A stretch of DNA of 64,000 nt from Tetraselmis striata (Eukaryota; Chlorophyta; Chlorodendrophyceae; Chlorodendrales; Chlorodendraceae), in assembly GCA_006384855.1 (NCBI GenBank), contig VCJN01002108.1, positions 241,604 through 305,603 on the forward strand. Reading direction: 5' to 3'. Within the stretch, counting starts at the first letter, position 1. Every line of letters starts with the position of its first letter. Below are positions 1-12,100 of this stretch, in pieces. Under the pieces are notes generated by a model that did no database searches, was not told the DNA's origin, and saw only the letters and a program-made list of their open reading frames with translations. The position numbers and the translations under genes are program-made.

Positions 1-80
1 CGCCACCCAACGGCGGCCAACGCCTGTGGAGGGCTGCACTGTGCAACGGCTGCGAGTAGGGGGCGGCGCGCGTCCCGCAG

Positions 81-1173
81 AAGATGATGCCGCTGCCTGC
101 CAGGGGGCACATGGAGCCTCGGCGAGACCGGTCCGCGCCTCGACAGGTGCGCACCGCGGTTAGGCCTCGCAGCCCCCTGAGTATGGACAAAGGGGAAAGC
201 AAGTAGATGACAGCCCCCCCCCCCCCCCCCCCCCGGCCGGCTTCCCGTTCCTTCCACTCCTTCGTGCTCTTGCACTGCGAGGCAGGCCTTCACCAAGCAG
301 CAGCTGCTTCAGGCGTACGACACGACGATCCAGCAGATGAAGGCGCTGCTCGCCCCCCACCAGCAAGCAGGCGACGCTGTGCCGCTGCTGAAGGCGCTGC
401 TTGGGGGGCTTCCGCCGCCGCAGGTTGCCGCGCTGGCCCAACCTGGCGGTTACTCCGCACTTCCGGGTACTGCCCAGGCGCTGCGTGCGCGCTGGGAGGC
501 GGCGGAGGAGGCAGTGCGGGCTGGCCGAGGTCCGGTTGCCAGTGAGCAGCCCGAGCTTCAAGGTGGCCAACAGCGGGAGCAGGATCAAGTGACGGAGACG
601 GAGCACGAGAGAAAGCGGGAGAGCAGCCCGCCACCTGAACCACCTCCGGCTGCAGCTGCCCCTCCCAGCCGATCCAGCCCCCGCTCGCAGCAACAGCAAC
701 AGCACACCGCCAGCCGGCCGCAACGTGTCAAGTCGGCAGCGCTCCGCCGCATGACGGCAGACGCAGCGGTCAACACTAGCGTAGAGGCGCGCCAGTTCTC
801 TGAGCCACCGCCGCTGCCGCCAGCAAGCGGAGCAACTTGCGCTGCCCCGCCATCGCCGAGCTGCTCTCGGCCGGGAGGTGAACTGGAAAACAACGTACGG
901 CGTACGCAGGGCTGCGGGCTGACACTGCGGCTGCGCAATGACAGCGGCCAAGGCATTGTCGTGGAGCTGCAGAGCGGTGACAAAACCACAGGTGCGACTG
1001 CGGCAGGAGCGGCAGGCCGTCCGCGTGCGCTGGACCTGCGCAACCATGACGCCACCTCCACCGCGCTGGCGTCACTGCTGCGCAACAGCGGTCATAACAA
1101 GGCGCCGTCGCCTGGCCTCGCCCGCGCACTGCTGGACGCATGCCGCTCCCCGCTAGCCGACGGAGGCCACTAG
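81..1173 (+). CDS. 3' part of an unrecognised gene (two exons visible)
   Basis: I do not recognise the family. Exon 81-146 follows a cccgcag acceptor and ends at a gtgcgc donor. The next exon, 286-1173, starts after ggcag in the same frame and ends at TAG. The 139-nt intron holds a C tract. The readable protein is about 317 residues and its start lies outside the window or is MMPLP at 84. It begins with a short helical stretch (TKQQLLQAYDTTIQQMKALL), is Ala/Pro/Gln-rich in the middle with a QQQQQ run, and ends in a more ordered 90-residue part. A C-rich tract follows the stop directly. It converges with LTO1. The exon join is inferred from phase only. Confidence 0.45.
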
Positions 1174-1706
1174 CCCCCACCCCCCCCCCCCCACCCCACC
1201 CCCACCCCCCGCCCCGCCCACCCCCGGCAGCCCTATCCCAGTCAGATCTTGATCCACCCACCGCTGAATGTACTGCAGCGACCCAGGCGTCGATCATGGC
1301 GTAGAAACAGTGGCGTATCAACCTATTATTTAAATATCAAAACATTTAGTCGTAGCAGACTGTCAGCCAAGGCAGGATCCGGTGCCTCACGCCTGCTGAG
1401 TCACACTGCCTAGAGAATGCACAATGCGGTGCAGTGTTGGGCGGTCTTGGCGCCCGCCGTGGCACGTTACAGGTTGTGCCAGTGGGCGCTCACTGAATCG
1501 CAGCGCCATGACACGACCTTCGAGTGCCCAGGGGCGCCGTGTCCAGCGGGGCTGTTCAGAAACTGGTTTGCACGCTATCCTCCTTGGGAAAGAAGTCTGC
1601 GGTCAGCCCTGATACGGTCCGTACGTGCCAAGTCAGCGCCGCCCCTTTGCGCCCCCCCTCCATCCCTTTCCTGGTCTGCCGGCCTGCAGCATGGCGCACG
1701 AAGGCA

Positions 1707-2368
1707 TTACTCACCCATCATGGTTACAACAGCCTTGAACTTGGCCTTCAGGTCGGCCAGCGCCTCCTGCAGAACATGGGGGGACTGTGCCTCAGGAAAG
1801 GGCGATCGTAGAGGCTGGGGGTGGAATGGGCAAGCCGGGCTATTCAGGATGGGTGGCTCACGTCGATCTGCAAGCTGGAGGGGTCGTCCAGCGGGAAGGC
1901 GGCGACCTGCAGCGCCAACGCCTCAACACCACGAGCGGCGCGGGGCGGTAACTCTGCGGCGCGCCACACGCCACAGCAGCCAGCGATGTACCCCACCTCC
2001 TGGGCTGTGCAGGGGGGTAGCAGTGTCAGCGTGGCAGTGTCATCCCACCACTGAGGTCCGTGGCAACTGCGGGCAATGAGAGGGCTGGAAGCAGCGCTCT
2101 GCTGGACGGCGCGCCTCACCCAAATGAAAGCCTTTCTCCGCGCCCAGACTCCTGCCCTCCCGCAGCCCGCCGGGCTTGCCGTCCCTGTTCGACACCCGCG
2201 CCGCCTGTAAGGTCGATACACCCCCCCTCCCCCCCCCCCCCCCGGGCCCAGGCGCAGGCGGTGCGGTCGCTGTCACCTGAGCCCCTCCTGGTAGCCCTCG
2301 TCCCGGTGCCGCTCGTCCAGCAGCACGGCGCCGTCGAAAATGTCGGCGCCGTCGTCGGCGGCCGGCAT
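1707..2368 (-). CDS. LTO1: LTO1 (ORAOV1) homologue, Yae1/Lto1 family
   Basis: Four exons join in phase: 2368-2277, 2184-2120, 2004-1862 and 1766-1707, giving 119 residues and a TAA stop. The human protein is 137. The start reads MPAADDGADIFDGAVLLDE, the family's N-terminal DIFD..V..DE motif. Then comes the deca-GX3-type run EGYQEGLRDGKPGG..EGRSLGAEKGF spanning the exon 1/2 junction, EVGYIAGC in exon 3, and the C-terminal FPLDDPSSLQID..LADLKAKFK block. In other eukaryotes LTO1 works with YAE1 as adaptor for iron-sulfur loading of the ABC protein RLI1/ABCE1, which acts in ribosome recycling and 60S maturation (family knowledge). The acceptors at 2184 and 2004 were chosen over earlier AGs because only they keep phase. 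The start lies 896 bp from the divergent glucosyltransferase start. Confidence 0.87.
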
Positions 2369-3263
2369 CAGACTGTCTCTCACAGGGCGTCTAATCCTTC
2401 AGAGGGGGGGGGGGGGGGGGGGGGGCGGTGAGAGCTTGCGTAGCTGCTGAATATATCGTAGCTGCTGAATAAGTTGCCAAGGTGAGGTCAAGATAGTCGT
2501 GGAGCGGCAGCTTCATCCGGTCTGCGACTCACGTGTGGTCGCTAGGCAGGGACCCCGTAGTCGGCAAATAACAGCAGGACAGCGGCGCGCACGCGCTGAG
2601 GCCGGCAGAGCCGGGGGGGGGGGGGGGGGGGCTCCAGTCCTACAGTAAAAATCGCGTCTATGGTTGTGTATATGGCAGATAGGGATTAATACCGATCGCT
2701 ACGCATATATTAGCAGTAGCGACTAACTAAGGCGGATTTCTTTGCATTGGTCAAAGAGCGGACGGGAATAAGATATTGCCCTACGAGCAGCGCTTCCTGT
2801 ACGGTATTTTAAAAACCAGAAGGGATACCAGTATGCATTGCCGGGCGGAGAGTTAAATGGTTGCGGCCATACAAGGTTTTAAAAAGGTCTTCTGTGGGGG
2901 GGGGGGGGGGGAGGGCAAAGGTCACTTTAGGGGTGTTGTCGCTGTACGCGCGCGGGCGGCGGCGGTGGGATGAGGACTACGAAGAGTCGGTCGGTGGAAT
3001 AAGCTAAAGTACTAATGGATAAAGGTTTTGCCGGGGGGGGGGGGGGGGGGGGGGGGGGGCGTCCGTAGATGCTCACGTGCTGTGGCGGTCCGAGAAGGCG
3101 AAGACAGCACAAGGCACCGACCACCTCACGAAATCCAAGCCACCGAGCCGCACAGCCCTCATAGGCCGACTGCCCACGATCGGGAAAACCTAAACCCGGT
3201 GGCCTCACCAGCTTGTGCCCCCCCTCCCCCCCAGCATATACTGCGTGACGGCACCACGACTAC
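2369..3263. other. Divergent intergenic region between LTO1 and the glucosyltransferase
   Basis: About 0.9 kb with no supported gene. It holds G runs near 2405, 2613, 2896 and 3033 (the last is 27 G). It also has a short direct duplication, cgtagctgctgaata, near 2440-2475. It should contain both promoters, but no clear TATA or other element could be fixed. Confidence 0.5.
3033..3059 (+). repeat. 27-nt G homopolymer
   Basis: Uninterrupted G run in the promoter side of the glucosyltransferase gene, one of the longest homopolymers in the window. It can form G-quadruplex structure on the + strand. Confidence 0.9.
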
Positions 3264-6200
3264 ATGGCGTCCGGCCTCCCCGCCGATAGTAGCGACAGCG
3301 ACATGTCGCTGTCTGACGGCCCCTTCACGCCGGACTGTCGCCTCTCTATAAAGGGGGGCTTGAGTTGGGACTCCGGCGACTCGCTGTCCTCAGAGGATGG
3401 CGAGGATAGCGAGCTAGCCGAGGCGCTGGCCTCGCTGGGACAAATCGCCGGCAAGCGCAAGGACCTGCTGCAGGGGCTGACCGCCTCCGCGCGGCTGCCG
3501 CCCATGGCTGTCGCCATCCTGGTGGTCGGCACCCACGGCGACGTGGCGCCCTTCTGCGCGCTGGGCAAGGAGCTCAAGGCGCAGGGACATCGCGTGCGGC
3601 TCGCCACGCACACGCAGTACAGGTGCCGCTCGCGACAGCAACAGGCGCTGATGGGGCGGAGAGCGGCGGAGCGCGAGAAAATAATATGTGTAGACGCATG
3701 GCGTCTGGGGTGGATACTGAGCGCTGCTGCGCTCCGCAGGAAGCTGGTGGTAGAGGAGAGCGGATTGGAGTTCTACCCGCTGAAGGGCGATCCGGGGCAG
3801 CTGTCCGAGTTCATGGTCAAGACGGGGGGTAAGCTCATCCCCGACTCCAAGGCGGCCATCGACGACCTGCCCAGCAAGCTCGAGGTCCCCCCCCCCCCCC
3901 CCCCCCCCCCGATCTCCCGGGTCGCCGTTGCTTCTCTATCACTGTATGCTTGTTTTTCTTATCCACACCTCCAAATCAGCGCAATATCTTTGCATGAATA
4001 CATGTACATTGCATGTTCATCCGGGGCTGAAGCCAGGTACCCCATTGGGACCAGGTGATGTTCCTCAGCTAATCCCAGCAGTGCCAGCAGCTGCTGAAGC
4101 CGTGCCACCCCCTGTGCAGCACAGATGATGCGCGACATCATCTTCTCCACCTACCCCGCAGTCACCATGCCCGACCCCGATGCCGGCGGGGAGGGCGTCC
4201 CGGGCGCTCCCTTCACCGCAAACGCCATCATCAGCAACCCGCCCGTCTACGGGCACAACCACGTGGCGGAGGCGCTCGGCGTGCCGCTGCACCTCATGTT
4301 CCCGCAGCCCTGGGTGCCCACCTACGCCTTCCCGCACCCGCTGGCCTGCATCGACAAGCAGCGCAAAGGGTGGGTGGCGCGCCTGGCAGCCGTCCCGCCT
4401 CCCATCCCCTCCGCTGGACCCCCCCCCCCCCCCTACTTCATTTCAGAACGGAACCTAAGCACCTAATTGGTGCCAGACCTATCGTGCGCGTAGCACCTAA
4501 AGCTGTGGCGCTGATGGGAAGAAGACCAGGGGGGGGAGAGGGGGGGGCAAAGAGAGTAAACTTCCAGAATGCTGTGCCGTTGCCCTCAGAAGCCTGCACG
4601 GAGCACTCAATCCCATTCCCCCGCCTCTCCCCCTCTCCTTCCCCCCACCGTGCCACAGCTTCAGCTACAAGCGGCAGTGGAGCCGCAAGAACCGGGACTC
4701 GTACTACCTGGTGCAGAAGCTGGAGTGGGTGGGCATGGGCGCCATCATGAACAGCTTCCGCTTTGCCATCGGGCTGGACATCAAGCCCGCGCAGGACATG
4801 GACCAGCTCTACCAGGCCGTCTTTGAAAAGTGCCTCCCACCCCCTCCGGTGTCATGACAGCGCACACCCCCCTGACGGGCCCCTTCCGGCACCGGGCTGG
4901 GTCACTTGCCCCCCCGTTCCCTTGCCCCCCCCCTCCTTCCCCTCCCGGGATCTCTCTCTCGTGAGGCGGTTTACTCTCCCCGGCATGCGCAGGGTGCCGT
5001 TTGTACACATGTGGAGCCCCACCTTTGTGCCCAAGCCGCCGGACTGGGGCCCACTCGTGGATGTGGTGGGCAACTTCTTCACAAACAAGCTCGAGGTGGG
5101 GACGCGTGACCTGCCTGGGCTTGTGTGGGCAGTCCTGGGCAAGTCGCGGAAGGGGGGGCAGATTGTGGCCTGCGTCCCTTTCATGCAGCAGCTCATTCCA
5201 GCCCTCAATGTCGGCACCAACTGCTGATGGGGAGGAGCAACTTGGCAATTCACAAGCTCAAGTATGCGTAGTCCGCGCGCAGTGATAAGAACACTGCAAA
5301 TGAAAAACCTCCCCTGTCTATCTTGGGTTCAACTGGACGTACGTGACTTAAGCGAAACTAACGCAAATGACCGTAGGAAACTCGAATTCGCGGCTTGTAT
5401 ATGATGGGTTCTTATGAGTGCGTTGGTGGCGCCAGGGTCCCCTGGTTTGATGGCCCATGACATCACAACATCCCCGAACCAACCTCTTGATATGGTACAT
5501 CCCATATCAAGAAGTCGCAAAGCTGCTTGTGTGGTTGCGGTGCCGAGGTTGCGGTTGCGGACATGCGCACGGGGATGGATGCATGCGCCATGCTGACCCC
5601 TTCTTCTGCCCCCCTAATTCGTCTCTGGGCGCGCCGCAGGACGCTCAATGGACGCCGCCGGACGACCTGGCCAAGTGGCTGGCCGCCGGCAGCAAGCCGA
5701 TCCTGATCACCTTTGGCAGCATGAAATTTGACGCGGAGACACTAACCGGCAAGGTGTGCACAGTGCTGGTGGAACGGTACCTGTGTCCTCCCGGTCCGCT
5801 GGGGGGAGGAGGGGGGGGGGGACAGCAGCTCTGCAGGAAGAGCTGTTGTGATCGGGGATGCACATTGGTAGCGCTGACATGGGGTGTGTTGGCATGGCGC
5901 CGTGGAAGATCTACAAAGCCGCGAAGCAGTCGGGCGCTCGTGTGCTGCTGCAGTCCGGGTGGAGCGAGCTGGGCATCAAGGGGGAGGACCCGCGTGACCA
6001 CGGCTGCTTCATCATGGGCCGCGCCCCGCACGACTGGCTGATGCAGCGCTGCAGCGGCGTGGTGCACCACGGCGGCGCCGGCACTACGGCGGCGGGACTG
6101 CGCTGCGGGCTGCCCACCTTCATCTGCCCCTTTTTTGGCGACCAGCACTTTTGGGGCGAGATGGTGGGCCGCGCGCACCTGGGGCCCAAGCCCTGCCCCG

Positions 6201-7773
6201 TGCACGACCTCACTGCCAGCAAGGGCGCCAAGGTGCGCCCGCCCCGCTCATCCTCAGGGACCAGTGATGTTATCCCCAAGCAGCACGGCTCAGTGCCATT
6301 GCCAGTACCCCTAAGTGACCCAAACTTGTACTTCAGCACCGCTTCACGCAGCCACTGGCTTTGCAGCGGAACTCTGGACTTTTTGTGTAAAACTATGGGC
6401 CAATTTTCTCTCAATCTACTAGCTAATAGTAGATGTCCAACCTTACACAAGCACTTCAGGGCCGTAGATAGGGTTCAGCTAGGTTCGGTACCAGCAATGC
6501 CGGATGTCGACAACCGAATGGAGTCCAGGGTGCAGCATCGTTGATTCTTGTATGAAATAAGTGAGTTTTCCAGTGATTCAGTGGACTACCGGCTGAAGGG
6601 TAAGGCTGAGCTCATTTTGCCGTCCACTTCAGCATAGCCCTGGTTGCATCCGGGCATCAATCCCCTTACTGCCCCTGCCCCCCTCTTGATGCCTTAGCAT
6701 GTGGCGCTGAATGGCCTGGCCATCGCATGTGGCGCTGCCAGATCCTGGCAGACGCGTTCACCACGATGCAGGACCCCGAGACGCAAAAGCGCGCGCAGGA
6801 GATGGCGGCCGCCTTTGCCAAGGAAGACGGCGTGAAGGCCGGCGCGGAGGCGTTCAACCGGCACTTGCCCGCCGGGGTGCCCTCCCAAGCCCCCCCCCCC
6901 CCCCCCCCCATACACTCACACTCACACACCCACGTCGCTGAGACCGCTGGCTGATCCTGTGCAATTGGGGTGCTTATGGTGTTTAGGTTATAGTAAGGGC
7001 ACGACCGTTGTCGTCAAGGTATGGGGCAGTTTGGTTGAGCAGGTGCGGTGATACCCGGGATTGTCATGCATTCAGCATACCGTGATAAACGTCGATTGAC
7101 AGGTCTTTAGACTAACACCTATATGTATGCCCAACACCTATCTATCCACACAATCGCACCCACTATACGACTGGGACTGTACTATGACTATGTATACGAC
7201 TATATGGTAAACATATACATATACATATACACCTATAGTAAACGCCTCCAGCCACCCCTGGGTCCCCTGGCCGGGCGCATCCAGCCATACCATATGGGTT
7301 TTGGCTAAACCCTTATGGTTCGGCCAAAATCATAAGGCTAAATGGATGACTTTTGCCAAAACTAGAACGGGTACCAGTACAATATGCACCTATAGTACGG
7401 CTGCTATGGACTGACTCCATGACGGCGTGTCGGCTTCCCGGCGGGCCCCACAGGACATCGCCTGCGCCAGCTGCCTGAATCTCGTCGCCGCCGGCCTGCT
7501 GGACAAGCCGCGCAGGTGATTGCTGACCCCTATCGCCGGGCCCCTTTTAGCAAGTCCTGTGCTGGTACGTACCAGAGTGTACGCATCTGCCTCGCACCGG
7601 CGTGCCCCCGACTGTTGCATGAAGCCGGAGCTGACCGGGGTGCTGGCCTGCCCGGGAGCAGGTCCGACTTGAAGGTCGCCGAGCACGAGGCTGCGATGTG
7701 CACCGAGTGTTACACTGTGCTTCGCGAGGAGCTACCCGGGCAGTACAGCGGCGATATCACACTACAAGAGTAA
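3264..7773 (+). CDS. Sterol 3-beta-glucosyltransferase (UGT80/ATG26-like, GT1)
   Basis: Transfers glucose from UDP-glucose to the sterol 3-OH, giving steryl glucosides at membranes (family knowledge). Ten phase-consistent exons: 3264-3622, 3740-3884, 4125-4369, 4659-4829, 4993-5095, 5640-5753, 5909-6232, 6742-6876, 7454-7515, 7662-7773; 589 residues. The N-terminal loop GTHGDVAPF is at about 89-97. SNPPVYGHNHVAEALGVPLH in exon 3 and WSPTFVPKPPDWGP in exon 5 are typical of plant sterol glucosyltransferases. The sugar-nucleotide signature HHGGAGTTAAG is at about 432-442 and GDQHFWGE follows. The first 80 residues are acidic and Ser-rich and appear disordered. The last two exons add a 57-residue tail with CASC and CTEC pairs; their membership is inferred from phase. 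A C tract follows the TAA directly. Confidence 0.9.
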
Positions 7774-7892
7774 CCCCCCCCCCCCCCCCCTCCTATTTTG
7801 CGGAGGTACCCCCCTCAATTGTAGATCGGATTCAAGCAGATGGAACGCTTTACTTCACACGAGTGACTAGTGGGGTAGCTAGTAAGAGTAAA
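7774..7892. other. C tract and unique spacer after the glucosyltransferase
   Basis: A C run starts 1 nt after the TAA. A small imperfect repeat, gtaaagtgaagtaaag, then lies beside the SINE end. Confidence 0.5.
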
Positions 7893-8100
7893 GTGAAGTA
7901 AAGTTCGCCCCGGGACATCGGCCGAAGCCGCCCCAGCGCTTGACCTCTTGCGCCAACTGCAGTCGTAGGTCTGGCATAGCCCGTAGACCATTGCCTCATT
8001 CGAACCCCGAAGGGCTAATGCATCAACCGGTTTTGCCGAAAAAAATCGGCCAGGAATCGATATTGGGACCTCTCGCGTCTGAGACGACCGGTCAAACAAG
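7893..8100 (-). mobile_element. tRNA-derived SINE, copy A
   Basis: Read on the minus strand this matches the copies at 28308-28543 and 53085-53325. All share a cccttgtcc-type start or the following tRNA-like head, the tract ttgatgcattagccc, gaggcaatggtcta, gccagacctacgactgcag and the tail ggcggcttcggccgatg. The tRNA-like B box is partly lost here (ggtcccaatatcgattcc). The other copies carry the Pol III box gggttcgattcc. Non-autonomous SINEs of this type are mobilised by LINE proteins (established), and a LINE fragment is present at 18.1 kb. Confidence 0.75.
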
Positions 8101-9134
8101 TGGACAAGGGTAGATATAGGGTAGACAGTGTGGTTCTACCAATGATTACACGTAGGTGTTCCCATGGTCTTCCTTTTCATTTCAAAGTACCTAAAAGGGA
8201 ACGCCCAGCTTTTTGAACTCTCTGGAACACCACGAGTATATGTAGTTCTTTATCAGGAGAAACAGGAGGGGGCAAAGAAAGTTGTTAAACCCTATGTCCT
8301 GTTTTTTTTTGGTGGGGGGGGGGGGCGGGGAGTCGGAGGGGGGCGGAACAAGGGCGGGCGGTGCTGAGCCAACGCTTAAGTACTGACACCCATCTCGGGA
8401 GGGCGAGGATAATGGGGTGGGATGTTGCACGTCTGCTTACACATGCACGCCATTGATGCTAGCACCTTCTAATCTGTTCTAGCGCATGTTATACCGTTGA
8501 GGCAAGGCCTAGCCATCTCCGAGCCGCCACTAGGCAGTGCGCCGCCGCCAGGAGTCCTCGATAGAGCGCAGTGGCATGCGCCGTCGGCAAATTCTCTACC
8601 GCGAATGCGCTCCCTGATTTTTTATCCCATGCACTTCAGTCCCTCGGACTGTCTCCTGCGCGCTTCCAGCACTTGCCCATGCTCAAACCGCACTAGAAAC
8701 CCACCGGAACTGTTCTGAACACTCCCGCAACACCTCTTGATGCGCTAAATCAACGAATGCACAACGAAAGAGAAACATATGAATAACAAGAGATGTACAA
8801 TGGATGCTATCGGAGTTTAAACCTGTTTGAAAAGATAGTCAATTTTTTGGAGGCCCTCAGGACCCCTCACCCCCCCCCCCCCCCCCCCCCCCCCCAAAGG
8901 CCAGGGCAGAGCGTCACTTTCGAAACCCATTTTTATCGGGAATAGATGCCTTCCGGCCTTAGGCACCCACATTAGGTCAGCCGCTAGCAGTTACGCCCCC
9001 ACCCCGCTCCTGGTAGAAACAATAAAAATCAAGCCATACCCCCCCCCCCCCCTCCTCCCTTCACCGAGGTGCTTGACATGCTGCGCAATGGCTCACTCCA
9101 TGCGCTGAGAACACCACACGATGGCGTGCGGCAG
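8101..9134. other. Intergenic region, no supported gene
   Basis: Contains a T/G-rich tract at 8303-8345, a 26-nt C run at 8870-8895 and a second C run near 9040. Short ORFs here show no family signal. An upstream exon of the next gene may be hidden in it. Confidence 0.45.
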
Positions 9135-12100
9135 GTACATGAAGTGGACCAACGACGGGCCCGAGATCGAGGACGACGACGATGTGATCAAGCTGTTCAT
9201 GGTGCAGAAGAACGAGGCATGCGCCCCGCCATCATAGCCCTGGCTAGTCCCTGCTTGCGGGTGCTGGTGCTGGGCTGAGCCCCGTAGTGGGGCTCCGCCT
9301 TGCGCAGGTGGACGCGTCGAGGGAGGAGAGCAAGACGAGCAAGAGCTGGTGGAACTCGACCGGTCAGTCGCTGGCCCACCAGGTGCAGAAGAAGGTCAAC
9401 CAGATCGTGACGGACAGCATCCTCAGGCCGGACAAGGAGGAGGTGGGCGCTGTCCTCCCTCGCTACCATGGCACCCATTTTGTATATTCTAGGGTTTAAG
9501 GGTTTTCACCCAAACCCTAATAATTATAAACATAAACCCTAAAAACCCTATATACCCTAGATATATAAACGTGCATATGTACATATACGTACATATATAT
9601 ATATGTATATATGTATACGTACACATATGTACATATATACATATATTCATGTATACATATATGCCCTTTAAACCTTAAAACATATATCCGTACATATAAA
9701 CATATATGTAAATATCGATCTTGTGCTCATGATGTTGCAGTCAATTTGTTGATGTAAGCGACTTACTGTGTTTCTTTTGTATTATTACATATAGCAACTG
9801 CTGGTATATACTGTACCATTTTATTGGGTTCATGCGTTTCAAAAGTGGTTTGCCGCATCATGTCGTTTACTATTTATTTCGATTATTTATTCTGATTATT
9901 TGATTTTTTTCCTCGCAAACATTTGCCTTACTCACAAACCCAGGAAATGGCGGTGTTTATATATACTGCGATGGACTCACCGGTCTATTAGGATACATGT
10001 CGGGTAAATTTTCTTTTTCTTTTTAAATTTCGAAAGAAAAAGAAAATTTGTTGTATATTTGCTTTTTCTTGAGGGAAAACTGACAGATACATCTTAGTCG
10101 TATTGCGGATCGATTCTGGATAGCACTAATGACATTTTTTATTGTGAAATGCCCATGGCTATTTCAAGGAAAATTACGCAAGTATTCTTCAAATTGGAAC
10201 AGGAATGCGTGCCAATGCTCAACGATAACATTACGATTATTACCATCAGGCATTCGATGATATAACTATCATCAGCAATTATCCTAGGCCGTATCACCTG
10301 TCTGGCGCCGCCGCGTACATCCAGCACTGTTTTCACTGTATCTTGCGGGAGTGGTGCTGGCCAGTACCAGTACCAGTCTGTTTCAAATGCCCTGATTTAC
10401 CTATCAATGATCACTACCGGTACTCGCTGCTAATCGTCCTCATCAGGCTGATCAGCGGTACTGGTACCCGCCGTATGTGGTACACAGTACTGGTAGTGTG
10501 AATCACAACAGACCATTAAATGCAAATCCAGCGCTAAAAGCCGGATGATTAGAAGATCAATAGAAGCCGCTTATTATAATAGCGGCCCGCCACCCAAACC
10601 ATGGGTAAGGATTGCTGGTTATCGTGATGCGGTAGTTTAGGGTACCATACTACATTAATTTGGTAGTGGGAGACATTACTAATGTTCAAGCGTTATGTTT
10701 GTGTTTGCCCCACGGCCCGGGGCGACACCGGACAAACTGCAGTTTCATACCACTAAGAGCATCGCAGTGCGTTTTCGCCGATTCGCATGTCTGGATCCAG
10801 CAGCTTGCTTGGCTTTTCCTGTATGCCTTTGCAGTCGAATAGCGCAGTTGTGGAGCATTAGTAGTACGGGTAGGAGCAAGCAGCAGATGTATGAGCAGCG
10901 CACGAGCGTGCTGGCGGCGCGGCGCATGGTCTCGGGTACTTGTTGCGGATCATATGTGGATAATGTGGGGCCTTCGCGGCAGTTTGCAATGGTATTTGCA
11001 GACACATCAGCGCCAGCGCGACACGTCAGCGCGTACACCCTCACGTATGACTAGATTGCAGCAAACCTTTATCGCAATCTAGTCCTTCTTTGCCTTTTCG
11101 GGCGGTTTCCTTGTCGCTTTTTACAGCTGGCTCATGTAACTGTTGCAATCTAGTCGCAAGTTGCAGCAAACACGTAGATTGCGACAAAGAATTGCAGCAA
11201 TAATTCATCCGTGCTTTCACTTTGCAGTAAAGCAAATTGTGCAGCCACGGACACGGCCGGGCTACCCGTACTGCTACCACCAGCTGCTGTCGGGCACAGT
11301 TTGCCCAAGCATCATCCTCGCTCCTCCCCGGCCCGGTCAACGTTCCAAAACAGCCCACCCGCGCTTGCAACACCGAGCCGGTCTCGTCCACAGACAGGGG
11401 GGGCGCGTGCGCGAGGGGGGGGGGGGGGGGAGTTGTGCGCGCCACGCGATGGTATGGACCACGTCCGGATGGGCGCGGCATGGGTGTGGGCGCGCCTAGG
11501 GCGGCGCACGATGGCCGCCCCCCCGCCGCGCCAACCCAACTCGCCCCCCCCTGTTCTGCCGTCCGGACTCCGCCGCTACCGCACTGCGGGACACATCTAC
11601 CTATGACGTAGGTTGCAGCACGGTCGGGCAGTCGTGCGGGCCAGGAGATAGGCCCCTAGCGCGCGCAGAACCATGTGCGCACTATGGGTGTGGGCGCGCC
11701 GAGGGCGGCGCGATGGCCGACCCCCTGCCACGCCAACCTCACCCCGCCCCGGCCAGGCCATCCGAAACTCGCCACCCCACACTCTGGGGCCCTATCTACC
11801 CATGCTCTAGACTGCGTCGGTACTGCGCTGCCTGGCCGTGAAGAATCAGTTGGCCCAATGGCAGACGGGAAGCTGCGAGTGGAGTGCGGGTGGGGCTCGG
11901 GCAGCTACTGCCAATACAAACCTCCCGACTCCGACGTCAGCTGAAACGATTACAGGCTGACGTTGGCCGCCAGGCTACGTGACGCTCTGTCCGTTGGATT
12001 CAGAGTCAATTGCACATTGCTGCGAAGTCCCCCTAGTAACGCTAAAAGGGTGGCAAAACACGGCAGGTTCCGCCATTTCAAGTTTTTGTCACCTACGCGC

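Noticed and set aside
1417-2079. 220-codon plus-strand open frame
   Set aside because: It overlaps LTO1 exons 3 and 4 on the opposite strand, and that gene's match is clear.
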